Assembly (NCBI GenBank): GCA_032622095.1
Contig: CP136061.1
Location: forward strand, 5,218,734 to 5,282,733
Origin: Siphonodentalium dalli
Taxonomy: Eukaryota > Mollusca > Scaphopoda > Gadilida > Siphonodentaliidae
DNA length: 64,000 nt
Reading direction: 5' to 3'
The first letter of the stretch is position 1, and every line of letters starts with the position of its first letter. The notes beneath the pieces are model-generated. The model was not told the DNA's origin, made no database searches, and saw only the letters and a list, made by a program, of their open reading frames with translations. Position numbers and translations under genes: made by a program. Shown here one piece after another: positions 1 through 12,470 of this stretch.

Positions 1-960
1 AATGAAACTCACTATTACTATCAGAATTACTTAACTTGTTCTGAGTTCTGAAATTTCCGGGTGGGGGGGGGGGGGGGGGGCACCTTTGTGATTGTTATCC
101 ACTCTGGAAGTTACATGGTTTCTGTGACATTCGATTCCTTTTTTAGGAACCGCCGGCAGTCCGTCATGCATTCCTATTCTTATATTGTTTGTATGTTTGG
201 CTATTCATAACACTGAAATTAATGGTTATTTTCGTTCTAATGAACTCACAATTATTATAACCTTGACAATTTGACATCGCCGAGATATGTGCTGGTATTG
301 AATACATGTACATTGTGCTCATTAGTCATTACCGGTGGTTTATGGTGGACATTATTAGCATAAAAATTGCATGAGCCAAGTATTTTAATCAACAGATTCA
401 ACACCCACCCAATATTACGGAATACGGTACATCCACTGTTGATATTAGGTACGATTAATCGATTATACATGTAAATCGATTATTGACAACCGATTATCGA
501 TTATCAAAATAAATAATCATGGCACCTCTAATCAGAATCTATTCAGGGGATGTCCACCTTGGGGAAACCCCAACTGCACCTTTGAATCAGAATCTGTTCA
601 GGGGGTGTCCACCTTGAAATTCCAACTGCACCACCCCCCTTGAATCAGAATCAGACCAAATACATGTTTTTGCATAATTCCATTTGGAGCCCCTTGCACC
701 TCAGTGCTCTGGCCTAATATCATATATATTCATAAACCATGGTTCTATATATTGCCTGTATGAGACCATTCAGTTATTTTTACCTGAAAAATTGCATAAA
801 TTATAACATCTAGCGGTCTAACTCCAGACAAATGCACACGGCTACGGACAAGAGACCAGGACACATCGGGCTGTCCATGGTTTTTCGGCCCGGGGTGAGA
901 AAATTTTGCAAACTGTTGGGGAAACCCGGGCAAAGCGGATTGCCCGGGCAAAGCCGATCA
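1..960. other. Unassigned AT-rich sequence with G18 tract and a 55-bp doublet
   Basis: I see no gene. An 18-base G run lies at 63-80. A block beginning 'aatcagaatct' occurs at 530 and 585, with a partial third copy at 643, giving an imperfect direct repeat of 55-58 bp. Short overlapping copies of 'atcgatta' cluster around 455-505. Small open frames on both strands from 745 to 1106 overlap one another in a repeat and do not look like genes. Confidence 0.5.
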
Positions 961-1914
961 CTATTATTATACCCCCTTTTAAGAAAAAAGGGGGGTTTAC
1001 TGTTTTGCACCCGTCCGTCCGTCTGTGTGTACCGTACATACGTCCGTCCTATGTCTGTTCATGTCATAACTTGAACAGAAGTGTTCGGAGCCTCGGATCT
1101 CAATGAAATTAGGTTTGGATGTTCACTACTATGAGCACATTAAATGGAGGGTTCCATCGTTTTGTTCGGATTTTCCATTCTAGAGTTATTCATCTTTGTT
1201 TATCTGGAATAGTGGCTTTTTGGTCCGTCTGGTGTATGTTCATATCGTAACTTCAACAGTTGTGGTGGGATCTCAACCAAATTTGGTGTGGATGTTCACA
1301 ACTACCCTGTATGAGGACATTAAATAGAGGGTTCCATTGTTTTGTTCGGATTTTCCATTCTAGAGTTATTCATCTTTGTTTATCTGGAAATGTTGGATTT
1401 TTTGTCCGCCTGGTGTCTGTTCATGTCATAACTTGAACAGTAGTGCTCGGATCTCAATGAAATTGTGTATGGATGTTCACTACTATCAGGGCATTCAATA
1501 GAGTGTTCCATCGTTTTGTTCGGATTTTCCATTCTAGAGTTATTCATCTTTGGTTATCTGGAAATGGTGGCTTTTTGGTCTGTCTGGTGTCTATTCATGT
1601 CGTAATTTCAATAGTTGTGCTGGGATCTCAATGAAATTTGGTATGGATGTTTACAACTATGAGGACATTAAAAAGAGGGTTCCATCGTTTTGTTCGGATT
1701 TTCCATTCTAGAGTTATACATCTTTGTTCATCTGGAAATGATGGCTTATTGGTCCATCTTGTGTCTGTTCATGTCGTAACTTCAACAGTTGTGCTGGGAT
1801 CTCAATGGAATTTGGTATGGATATTCACTGCTATGAGGACATTCAACAGGGGGTTTCATTGTTCTGTTCCGCTTTTCCATTATAGAGTTATTCATCTTTG
1901 TTTATCTGGAAATG
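961..1914 (+). repeat. Left half of a tandem-core repeat element (174-181 bp units)
   Basis: The left end has a hairpin at 971-996 (a C run and T run pairing with an A run and G run), followed by GTCCGTCC-type sequence. Units keyed on 'atgtcataac' or 'atgtcgtaac' start at 1061, 1242, 1423, 1597 and 1771, so the period is 181 and then 174 bp. Each unit has a 'cggatctcaatgaaatt' box and a 'ttttccattctagagttatt' box. The array is cut at 1914 by a LINE and resumes at 4141. The open frame at 1638-1946 is repeat-derived. Confidence 0.85.
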
Positions 1915-4140
1915 TTTTTTTTTTTTTTTTTTTAAATGTTTATTGATTGAGGAATGTCAAATACAGAATGTTCAATAGCATTGATAAGTGCATACAGATA
2001 TGGCATTCCTCGCGTTCACACATATCTCTTTCTTACTGCACGCACTCGCCTGGCTCACAGCATTCGCACACCAGTGGTATAAAGTTATACAATACATAAA
2101 TATATGCATATGCTTAGTATATATATAGTAAATGTATTATAAATATGTCGGATGTTTCGGATGGACTCAACTCTCAACATAGAGGCTATCGTGGAGATGG
2201 TGGTAGATAGTATATGTTTTAACTGACTGCGTGATAATCGATAGGAGTCTCAAATATTAAAGTAACTTTGTCGAAATTTTTATTAAGTCGCCTGTTTGTT
2301 TAAAGCTTTTTCTATAAAGAACCAGTTTTTCAAGAATTCTGAAAGTTTCGATTGACATCGTGCTGTATATTTTTCGCAATCGTATCTATATGCCAACTCT
2401 TTGAGGAAAACATTAACAGACAAAGTGATTGGTTTAAATTTAGACCGATATATATATTGTTTAATTAGGAGCCAGAGCAAGTTTGTAGTATAGTTTTTAC
2501 TAATGGGTGGTGTGCCAAGAATCATCGTCATATTTGTGGGATAAAGATTTATATCATTATTTTTACCCCAATTACAGATATCTCTAATAAATGCCTGCAC
2601 ATGACAACAATCCCAAAAAATGTGGTTGATATCTTCCTTTTCACTTTTACACCTATCACATTTGCCATCTTGTCTTATATTAGAAATGTGTAGAAAGTTA
2701 TTAGTTGATAATATTCTAGAATTTATTCGGAATTGTAGCCATTGTAGCTTGGTGTCAGGCGTCGTGAGAAAGGGTAGTTTATCATATGTAAATAATGTAC
2801 TTCCCATATCAGGAAACTGTGATTGCCATTTTGTGCGCGCTTTAGTCATAATTTGAGAATCGTTCAAAGTTTTGTAAAAATCTTGTCCTCCCCGCGAATT
2901 TTTAAGCAAAGTGATGAAGTTAGTGGGTAGAATGGGGTAAGAAACTCGAGTTATCTGTTGGCCAAGCTTTTTTGCTGTTGATTTTATTTGGTGCTGTATA
3001 GTGTTTACAGTGATGAAGTCTGTGCGTATATTAAATGTCTTATGTATGGCTTCTTGTGAAAGAAAAGAACCTTTACTATCTAGCATATCATTTACATACA
3101 TAATCCCTTTTTCGCGCCAAGAAGTGAAGTTTATTACCTTTCCATATTGTTTTATATTTGAATTATTCCACAGCGTACATGTGGATATATTGCAATTGTT
3201 CACATTTTGTTGTAAAAATTTGACAAATGATAACAAAACGTCATGCCAGAATGGATTTGTGAATTTCTTTGCCTGTTTCTCTAAATAGCCATGCTCATAT
3301 GTAAGGAACATGGGGTCTTCGCATAATGGAATATCTGTGAGGGGCATCCACTTGGCGCTCTTTGTTATGAGGCGTCTCACCCAAGTTATTTTCATTGACA
3401 GCATAAAATTATTGACATTAACCATTTTCAAGCCACCGTTTTTGTAATCTTGGCATACAACTTTGCGTTTCACTCGATCACGTTTTGAATTCCATAGATA
3501 ATTATAGAGCATAGTGTCCAATTTTTTCATAAATGTTTTATCGGGATTTGGAAGTGACACGAAAAGGTGTGTTAATTTTGGGAGTATAAGTGATTTTATT
3601 ACAGTTATTCGACCAATAGGTGTCAGTAATCGGTGTTTCCATGTCTCAATCAGTCGTTTCACATCAGCAAATTTTGTATCGTAGTTGATTTTCATTTTGT
3701 CAAGATGTGTATCAAAATGAATACCTAGAAGATCAAATGAGCTATCAAATCTGATACCAAGATCCGAGCATATACCATCTCTACGCCCAGTATAACTACC
3801 TATCCACGATGCCTGACACTTGCTAGGGTTAATTTTTAAACCGGAAAGATTTGCGAACAGTGTTAGTACATTGTATACTTCCCTTAGGCTTTCTTCTCTG
3901 CCGTCTAAAATGAGAGTTGTGTCGTCTGCATACTGTGTGATTTTGTATTCAAAATTGCCGAGGTTTATACCTTTGATGCGTTTATTAGATTTAATCATGA
4001 TAGCTAAGATTTCTGCGCATATCAGAAAAATATAAGGCGAAATTGGGTCACCCTGCCGACAGCCACGGTTTAGTTGGAAACTCTGAGATATATGTCCATT
4101 TATCAGAATAGATGAGTTGATATTTGTGTAGAAAGTATAA
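1915..4140 (-). mobile_element. 5'-truncated L1/Tx1-type LINE inserted in a tandem array
   Basis: The element reads on the - strand. Its 3' end is the T19 run at 1915-1933 (a polyA tail on the - strand), then about 350 bp of 3' UTR, then a reverse-transcriptase frame running off its 5' end at 4140. The 12-mer tatctggaaatg is at 1903-1914 and again at 4141-4152, giving a target-site duplication of 12-14 bp. The flanks are the same 174-181 bp tandem unit, so the insertion limits are well defined. Target-primed integration with 5' truncation is the standard LINE explanation. Confidence 0.92.
2283..4140 (-). pseudogene. LINE ORF2 fragment: reverse transcriptase plus C-terminal zinc motif
   Basis: This is about 619 codons of uninterrupted frame covering the C-terminal part of an L1/Tx1-like ORF2. 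The frame starts just upstream of the conserved RGCRQGDPISPY block. The catalytic YADD box follows about 40 residues later, then the thumb, a long connector, and a C-terminal C-x2-C-x8-H-x4-C motif (CDRC...H...C). The endonuclease and the first half of the reverse transcriptase are missing through 5' truncation. Frame upstream of 4140 belongs to the flanking tandem repeat, so the apparent start codon there is meaningless. Absence of stops over 1.8 kb suggests a fairly recent insertion. A product from this copy is unlikely because it lacks its promoter and N-terminus. Confidence 0.9.
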
Positions 4141-4450
4141 TATCTGGAAATGTTGGCTGTTTGGTGCATCCGATGTCTGTTCAGCTCATAAATTGAACAG
4201 TAATGTTCGGATCTCAATGAAATTTTGTATGGATGTTCACCAATATGAGGACATTTACATGTAGTGGCACATTCAAATGTTTTTTTGTTTGTTTTTTGTT
4301 CCGTAGTTATTCATCTTTGTCTATATGAAAATGTTGATTTCTGGGTCCATATGTCTGAGTATAGCCATGATAAGTTATAGATGTGCCCACACTAGGCGGT
4401 ATGCCACGAGGGGGTATGCACCGGACGACAGTCCATCTCTTGTTCTTTCA
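4141..4450 (+). repeat. Right half and right terminus of the tandem-core element
   Basis: The array interrupted at 1914 resumes with 'tatctggaaatg' and one more unit carrying the 'cggatctcaatgaaatt' box near 4208. It then passes into a terminal region with 'ggtatgcaccggacgacag' near 4414-4432, which I take as the right end of the same element. The motif 'gggcaaagcggat' occurs outside both ends, near 926 and 4620. Confidence 0.7.
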
Positions 4451-7400
4451 ATACTATCAAATTATTCCTTATCTATCGGTATTTTAGAATAAGGTCGTTT
4501 CGTGTTGGGTTAGTTTTTATATATTTCCACAATACATGTGTGGAATAATACAATATGACAATTTGCTAAATTCGATAGGGCACCCGCGTAATGCCCCAGA
4601 CTGTAAAAAGATGTGCTGTGGGCAAAGCGGATCATTCATACCATGACTAACTTCCGACACACATGCGTAGATTAAGTGAATTTGGACAAATCTAATAAGA
4701 TGGTTCGATAAAACTCGTGCCTTGTCGGAGCATATCCATAATTGAAAACTTTGAACGTTAGAAAAAACGCTATTTTAATTATTTGCAATAAATATGAGGT
4801 GTGCATGAATTTTTTTCGGGATTTACAGCTGGCAGTTGCCGCAAAAAATCTCGAGATTAACGGGGTCTTTACGTGGTGTTATATGATGCTGAGAAGTTCA
4901 TTTAATGACAAAATTACGATCAGCCAATTAGGCTGGTTAAACAACACATGTGGCGGCCCACATCGGTTTCATTTGCGGCCCAACCACATATACCCCCTCC
5001 CCCACGGCCTCGGGCCCATCAGGAATTTTTCTGGTCTCCCGATCGGCCAGTCAGCCTCTGAGCTTGTTATCCCAACTCCCCGGTAGGGTCAGTATTCGGT
5101 CTACTAAATGAGAATTTTTTTTAATTAACTTGTAGGTTGCCTTCTTAACATGTATACGGTACTTGAGAAGTTGAGAGAACATTGCTGCATTTGCAGGTGT
5201 TGCTCTTATGCACATGCCCATCTTCAGAACTTCTATTATTTCCCATATTGCGATAAATATGATGCAATACGATACATGTATTATTTGAAATGTACATGTA
5301 TAGCGGTACACTGGATTCACGATGAATCTTTACTGGCCGACAGTTTAGTAATGTACCGGTAGTACGGTAGATCTGTTATTGATCAATCTGATGAATATCC
5401 TAATATGTAATTAGCCTCCTGGCACATTAGTTATTTTTATAAATCTTACTGCTACATGTAATGTGCAAATATTGTATTGTTCCGAATTAAGTCAAGCGAT
5501 CAGATGGCATCGTTCAAATAGTTCAGTGTTTGAGTGACTGACATTACATGAAAATATAAAGGCAAAATGCATTTAATATATTTTATTCCAATATACGGCA
5601 CAGTAACATGACGACTTATGTTATTGTGACTGACATTACACAAACCTTTCGAAGATACATGGCAACTGGATTTCAAATTTAATTTATAGAAGTGAATATA
5701 TATATATGCATTGCTGATTTGTCTTACATACTAGTAAATGTACATGTTACACTGACTTATTAACTCTCTTGATAAAATTACTATTTCTGCACAAACATAA
5801 CAAAATATTTGGTGTCACACTTGTACTGTAACAGTCTGCTGATCTCAGTGATCTGTTTTCAAACAAAGACAAAACAATTTGTTCAATTGTATCCAATGAA
5901 CCTTATTTGTTCAAGTTATCAAGGGCGGATCTTGCGCTTAATATTGCTAACATGCAACATGTACATGCATATATATACACAGCGGTTTACTTAATCTGAC
6001 TCAAGTACAGTTATTTCAACTGTGGATGCATGCATATCCATGCAAGGGCGAAAACAACATCCTGTGATGTGTGCGCGCCCCGCGTGGACTCTTTTCGCCA
6101 TGCAGAGCACAATAATTATGTTGACATTTTGTTTCTGGGCGTCAAGGTTTAGGCGCCCAAAGTTTTTCTATAAACATAGATATAGCAATTCTAACTGTGG
6201 TGTCAAATTTGTCAGCACAAATGCATGTTTTGAAGCCATGATTGAATTGAAATATGTATCCAATGCATATGGTCCACCCGGTGGTCCCGGGCCCATTTAT
6301 TGCACAAATTGATCTAGCTGTAAGCATGTAGCTGCATAATTATATTTTAGCTGACCAATTACATTTAGTAGTATTTTGAACATGTACATTGACATTTGTA
6401 CCGGTAATCAGCAGTGTTGACACTGCCATATATTTTGAGGACATACTAGTATCACTGGTGTGAAGCCACAGGACATTTAATCTGCATGCACGACCCTCCA
6501 TATAGCATACCGTATGGCCATGTTTATAGAGTACACTTGTGTGATGTACCCAGTCCTGGTGCAGTTTTGGGTAGATTAGATGTATTTTCATTGTAAATTG
6601 GAAATTGCATTGGAAATTGATATGCGAATACATTTAAAATCTAGTCTTGATTGACAGCTGTCTTGTTTCAATAGACGTCTGATAACAGCTGCGGGCATCT
6701 TGATATAAAATTAAGCTGAATAAGCTCCACCCCTCGACCCGCGGTTTGTTAGGATGACATTAACTAACACGAACACTGACATGCGTGTTGGTAGCACATT
6801 TTTCGTAAACAATGGAACTAAATTGAAAATCAAGATTAACTCTACTTGAAAACGAAATGATTCAAGGCTAAATCATAACATTTAACCTCATTGAGTAAAA
6901 GCACAAGAAATGAGAGTCTGCGCGCTCCGTATATCAAGATAAATCGACCGAATTGATAGATGCACGATATTGGGCAATAAACTGATTGATCACAAAATCT
7001 ACATACATGTATGCATGTACATGTAATGATAGGCCTATATACATGTATATATATATCTGTTAATTCGGTACGGTATTTAACTTACAAGTCATATTTATAG
7101 CTCTGTTAGTTGGGTTGTATGTGCACCGTTGGAAGGTATTTAATATCCTAAATATGTTAATGTTCTTGGGGTTGATGTTATTTCACAGTGTCTGTATCGT
7201 CCAGATGATCCATTCGATTATTGTCCTCACAGTCTTGAAAAAATGTATATTTCTATTGAGACGTATTTTCTCTTATTGCATAAATTATCAAATAAAAACA
7301 AATATACATTGGGTCATAAAATTAATTATGAGCATTGAGCAGAGCCTGGTTGAAATCCTACGGTGTGGCGATTCATACTCGTCTGCGAGCTACTGTCAGT

Positions 7401-8270
7401 ACTGATGCCATATATGCATTGTTCTATTAATGGTTTGTACTTTGATGAGGTAAACTGCTCGTAACCTCCATTGTAGAGAATTTCACACCAGGTTCTATTC
7501 ATAAACAAATTAAAAATTGGCATCAAGAACTGTCTTAAACAAATGTCTGTGCGAATGACTGGATCATTGACGACTCGGGCAGACATATACTGGGCAATCC
7601 TTTTGACAGCGTGTTCTGGGCCACAAACAATAGATATAACAAAACTTCAAAAAATGATATCGGGTCACACTGAGCGTTGATGGGTAGGTTCCTCGACTCG
7701 AATCAATTATTTGTTAACCCCGAAGTCAAAGAAATAGTAATTTATGACGGTCTGATCAGATTGAGTACCTACCTTTAATGTTACACATATCTGCTGCACA
7801 CATAACCACAAATAGCAGCATTGGGTGCGTTTTCAACGCTGAGATAACAGCTTTAAACGCCAATAACCTTACATGTATATTTAGCACCCACTGGTGAGTG
7901 TTATTGACAATATATTGTGCATCTTAAAGGCATACATGTACTCTGGTTTTATTGTTTAATAGCATTACTATTGGCAGTTAATAATGTGATTGTGTTTAGT
8001 AGATTTTTTGGAATTTTGTTGGTTGCATGCATGGGAAGACAACTTTGGTTTAAAAAAATTTAAAAACTTGAAAGCTCTGTATCAGTCCATGAGAACAAAA
8101 TAATTGTTCATAACACTTTTAGAACGGTAGGTCTAGTTTGTTTTATTTATATATTAATGGAAAGCTTTTTCGACATTGATTTCAATTGATTACAAATGTA
8201 AATAGAAATATTAAAGGGGCACACCAGGTTTGATATATTTTTCTTGTACTCTACATGAGATAAAAAGTTT
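4451..8270. other. Unassigned AT-rich sequence
   Basis: I recognise no gene, RNA or transposon. Open frames of 60-114 codons occur on both strands without domain signatures. Several copies of the palindrome TACATGTA are present (near 5273, 5290, 5450, 7008, 7018 and 7040), as is TACCGGTA (near 5354 and 6397). Confidence 0.4.
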
Positions 8271-8274
8271 ATGT

Positions 8275-8720
8275 GTACCGGTACCTATATGTATACCATA
8301 GTATGGTGCACATAGTGTCAATGTTTGGCCACTCGTCGTTCGTCCTTCCATCTGTACCGGGTACGTCTGTCTGTCCCTCCATAGACACTTTAGGCAAAAT
8401 GCGATAACTCTAACATTTTCTATTTGATCGAAACCAAATTTTGTACAGTATATACCGGTATATAGGTTTCACATACCAAAATACAGTTCGAGTTCGAATA
8501 TGGGTTTGATCCAAGATTTTTTTTACAGAGTTATGGCCCTTTTTACTTAGAATTCACGCATGCTGCAAAAACTCACACATTTTTTTATCTGATTGACAAC
8601 AAATTTGATATGTGAGATTGTAAGCCCAAAATACAGATCAAGTTCGAATATGGGTTTGATCCGATTTATTTAAAGGAGTTATGACCCCTTTTTTTAAATT
8701 TCAAATTTTAATTTAAAAAA
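8275..8720 (+). repeat. GTCC-rich repeat with two ~150-bp tandem units
   Basis: The stretch opens with pyrimidine-rich CGTCC/TGTCC sequence at 8338-8385 and a 'gcgataactctaac' box. Two units follow, each with 'aaaatacag', 'agttcgaatatgggtttgatcc' (identical at about 8487 and 8638) and 'agttatg(g/a)ccc'. The style matches the element at 961-4450, but the sequence differs. Confidence 0.7.
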
Positions 8721-10185
8721 AAATGTTTATCTTGAATTTCCTCGCTCAATTTAACAGGCAAAACATATTAAAAAACTTTTATAATAATAACAAAATTATT
8801 TAATTAAAAAAAAATGTTATTGACACTAATTTGTTTTAATTGTATATCATTAATTAGGTGTGATGTCCTGTTTTGAAAATAGGCAGATTTTATTGCAATA
8901 GTTGCATGTAATATAATGATATCAATATCCAATATCAAGACTGTATGAGTGTACCTTTAATAGATGTCATTCCAAGCGAAATATGTTATTAATTGAGTGA
9001 TGACATATGTTACAATGCTCCAGGGAGTGGTTGTGTGAAGGCAAAGATAAACAACCTGCTTGCTGGATAATTATTTATCCTATCGGTCAAATTGATTAAT
9101 GGCTAAACCATTGGATCTCACAGTGAGAGGTCCTTGTATGAATAGGGACAGAGTTATGAGATTTAAAACGACTCACCCCACCCCAAATACTTTAACCCCT
9201 TATTAAGAAAAATTATATAATATGAGCTTTTGATTTTATGTTTAAGTACTGATATATGTATTACTGTGATCATATCTTTGATCAATTATCAGTTATAGCT
9301 AATCGCTATCGCCAAGGTATGGGTTAAACATCTACCGATCGTGATCGGCCTCTCGTTTTATATTTGGTTCAAATAGGAGCAGAAATGTGAGATTTACCCA
9401 TATGTACCGTATGTGAACTGTTAACCTTGTGGGTTGATTTATGAGCTGGGTTTAGAACCACATAATTGGTGGGAGGGTTTCTGGGATTGACCCCCTAACT
9501 TTGGTATTCAGTGTAAAATATGTTGTAACTAGACCAACAAATGGCCACATTTAGAATATTTCTAACTTTATGAACTTGAAGTACCAGTTGTAAAATTATT
9601 CAATCATGTGAGATTGAAGCCACATGGACATCCATGTTGGTCGGTTGATAGAGGTTTATCGTCGTTTCAGCTACTATGCCATATCACAACATCAGTTTTA
9701 CTGGTTGAATGACCACACTAAAAGTGAATTGCCCCACCCCACCAAACGGGCGCCCATGTTAGTCAGCTTTGGTTCGTTAATTAAGCTAGCTTATGTTCAT
9801 ATTATCAATCTGCGACATTTATATTATCCCTGATAAATACAGTTCCGAGTGACATAAATAGTAGTACTTAATAAATGTCTACTTACTTTATATAGTCGTA
9901 CAGCACATCAGTCTGTATAATCAAAATGCATCACACAAACATGGATGACCACAGGTCACTGAAAATAATTAGTCACAACAATTAGAGTACACAAATACAA
10001 GACTTTTATATATCATTGTTATGGATGCACGTACTCAACATGAGTGTTCGTTGATTCATATGTGCTTAACTCAGTGAGCGTGAACAAACTTTCATTTCTT
10101 ATCGAAATGGCCACGTATCGATCGGAATGGCACACTGATATATCCTCAACTCAGATAAAGGTTGAAAATAGGTCCCGATCTTCGC
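8721..10185. other. Unassigned sequence
   Basis: I see no gene or recognisable repeat, only AT-rich sequence and short unsupported frames. Confidence 0.4.
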
Positions 10186-10278
10186 CCCTGTCATGTCGGG
10201 GTTAGAACCCGAGGCAACCTCGTCTAGCCTTGACTGCGATGATCTTAAACACGACCCAACTACCTCGGCCACGGGGAC
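10186..10278 (-). repeat. tRNA-like segment, probable SINE head or tRNA pseudogene
   Basis: On the - strand this has an A-box-like 'tggccgaggtagttggg' (complement of 10255-10271) and, about 60 bases downstream, a B-box-like 'ggttctaaccc' (complement of 10198-10208). An extended middle resembles a serine or leucine tRNA variable arm. Acceptor ends of the form GTCCCC and GGGGC pair only imperfectly and with an offset. The overall plan is that of a tRNA-derived SINE. I cannot assign an anticodon with confidence. Confidence 0.5.
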
Positions 10279-10547
10279 ATATTTAAAGGGGATACCCGTT
10301 TTGCAAACATCCAGCCACAATGGGAAGATATTTTCAACAAAGAATTTCTTTGGATCTATCTGGCGGACAATCTTATATTTCACATATCATCATCGTCATT
10401 TTATGTAGGACACGAGCAATTATTAAGGGATAACAGCAACACTGGATCTTGATACATTTGAGAGGTTGAAAATATTTTGTTTCCCCATTTCGGTACAGAG
10501 TACACGCAAACCAGATAGTCAGAGACGTGGAGTTGAGCCGGCCTATT

Positions 10548-10690
10548 GTTGGGTTACAGTAATTAGGATCGTGATAATATTATATTAGAAGCGTTGAGTT
10601 ACAGTAATTAGAATCGTGATAATAGTATATTAGAAGCGTTGGGTTACAGTAATTAGGATCGTGATAATATTATATTAGAAGCGTTGTGTT
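10548..10690 (+). repeat. 45-bp tandem repeat, 3.2 copies
   Basis: Units start at 10548, 10593, 10638 and 10683 (partial). Each begins 'gtt(g)ggttacagtaatta' and ends 'atattagaagc'. The copies differ at only a few positions. Confidence 0.95.
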
Positions 10691-11292
10691 ACCCACATGT
10701 GTGAGTACATGGCGGTTGCCCAAATGACACTTGAGTCCAGGACAAGAGGAACCATGTCTTGCCAACCGGAATCTGACAGAAGCTATAATGACAGGCAAAG
10801 CATCCTGCTGCATAGGCAGTTTCAGAATCAGTCAGAAAGTTGAAATTAAATTAGAAAGAAAGCCCCATGATCTTCCGTGTATTGGGTATCAAGCATACAA
10901 TATATATCTTACCTAAAGTAAAGGTACACGTATATACAGTTATACATTGTCCAAATTTGATCGGTGTTGTATATACACCATCCATACCGGTACAATGACG
11001 TTCATTTCGCGCAAGTATACGATATACATGTATATGTATATGCATGATATATAAAGCACTGACAACTAAATACTAGTAAATAGTAATATATATATACACT
11101 CTTCATTTTGAATTTATTAGTTATGTGTCTATGTTATTATGTCTAGGTTTTCACTATCGCAAAAGGTTTCTATTCTTTGTGTGACGCAGATGTGTCGTTG
11201 TTAAGGCGACACTGATACAAACATCACATATTGTCAATTTTAGTATTCTTATCTATCGGTCGGATTTGTCCAACTTATGAAACGTGTATTTG
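10691..11292. other. Unassigned sequence
   Basis: I recognise nothing here. The sequence is AT-rich and contains TACATGTA near 11027 and TACCGGTA near 10986. Confidence 0.4.
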
Positions 11293-11412
11293 ACTATGTC
11301 GGAACTGGACGTAGTAAATCTTTTCCAAACGTTAGATTCATTCTGTGTTATAAATCTCGTACGGTAAGTCTAACGTTTCGAAAAGATTTACTACGTCCAG
11401 TTGCGACATAGT
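11293..11412. repeat. Inverted repeat with 44-bp arms
   Basis: The left arm 11293-11336 and right arm 11369-11412 are reverse complements with very few mismatches, separated by 32 bases. The arms carry 'ggacgtagtaaatctttt' and its complement. It could be a small foldback element or a hairpin-forming transcript; nothing in the sequence decides between them. Confidence 0.9.
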
Positions 11413-11538
11413 ATGTTTAATTATAATGTGGATCCACGACAAAATAGTATGGCAATCAGGTCGTCAGGTTTGCTTACTAACAGATATACAGCAATCGGTT
11501 ATAATTACTGCGAGTACCGGGAGTAGTTAAAAGAGAAA

Positions 11539-12048
11539 TCTCATATATATTTTGAAGACCTCTGTTTGTCTGTATGTTTGTCTGTATGTATATATGTCAT
11601 TTATACAAATCTACGATTCTCGACCGATCGGGACGAAACTTGGTACGTGTGTGTAGTTTGACCAGGCGGTCGTCAACGTCGTATTGGCGAGCCCGTGCGA
11701 CGCACATGCAGCGCATGCGCAGACGAGATCTCGGAAACGGGTGGAGCTATCGACTTGAAATTTGGTATGTGAATGTATCTTGCCCCGGATACGAATTTTA
11801 TCTGGTCGCCGAGCCAGTGCGACGCCAGCTTCGCGCATGCGCAGACGAGATCTCGGAAACGGGTGGAGCTATCGATGTGAAATTTGGTATGTGAATGTAT
11901 CTTGCCCCGGATACGAATTTTATCAGGTCGCCGAGCCCGCGCGACGCCAGCTTCGCGCATGCGCAGACCAGATCTCGGAAACGGGTAGAGCTATCGACTT
12001 GAAATTTGGTTTTTGAATAGCCCGGACAACGTCGGGCTCATCGGCTAG
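11539..12048 (+). mobile_element. Non-autonomous Helitron, copy A1, with three 122-bp core units
   Basis: The element starts with TCTCATATATATTTTG at 11539, preceded by A. It ends in CTAG at 12045-12048, followed by T. Upstream of the end is a GC-rich hairpin (agcccg, 8-base loop, cgggct) at 12019-12038, close to the CTAG. TC...CTRR ends, a subterminal 3' hairpin and insertion between A and T define canonical Helitrons. The core has 'gatctcggaaacgggt' at 11727, 11849 and 11971, a 122-bp period. There is no Rep/helicase frame, so it would be mobilised in trans. A second copy in opposite orientation is at 35753-36128. Open frames of 75-106 codons here are repeat-derived. Confidence 0.88.
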
Positions 12049-12049
12049 T

Positions 12050-12165
12050 AAGATATATGAGGGGGACCACCCACCACATCTGGCATCCGGCACCCGGCCT
12101 AAAATCGGGGGTAGAATCTGGAATACTCCATAACAGAGGGTGGCATCCGGAATACTATTTATGCC
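12050..12165 (+). repeat. Short repeat with 'gagggggaccacc' and 'ggcatccggaatact' boxes
   Basis: Right after the Helitron end come 'atatatgagggggaccacc' and then 'ggcatccgg' boxes, the last followed by 'aatact'. The same boxes recur in reverse order and orientation at 29960-30080, so this is a dispersed repeat of unknown class. Confidence 0.7.
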
Positions 12166-12470
12166 AATTTAACCCATTTATATATGAACGTTTATAGCTA
12201 AACAACGCGTCTGTAGTATCAAATGTGCAATTCATTCTATATATGACCATATACTCAAAGCTAGAATGAAACGTGGGAGTGCTATGCAAATATCCCTTTA
12301 CGTTGCTCCATTCCGTCTCAATACCACAGCATAAAAAACCTTCCATGGAGGAATTCTGGGTCGGGTTTTAGCCTCTTCAATGATATTTTTGTTTTGAAAT
12401 TCGCCACACCCAACGATGCGGCCCACCGAGTAACACCGTACCCATTGATGATGAGGGGTTTTAGCTACGA

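Noticed and set aside
2283..4217. Start codon of the 644-codon frame at 4217
   Set aside because: The last 25 codons before 4140 belong to the flanking tandem repeat; the LINE part begins at 4140 and is 5'-truncated.
11574..12016. Arg-rich frames of 75-106 codons
   Set aside because: They lie in the 122-bp core repeats of a Helitron and reappear in the other copy in different registers.
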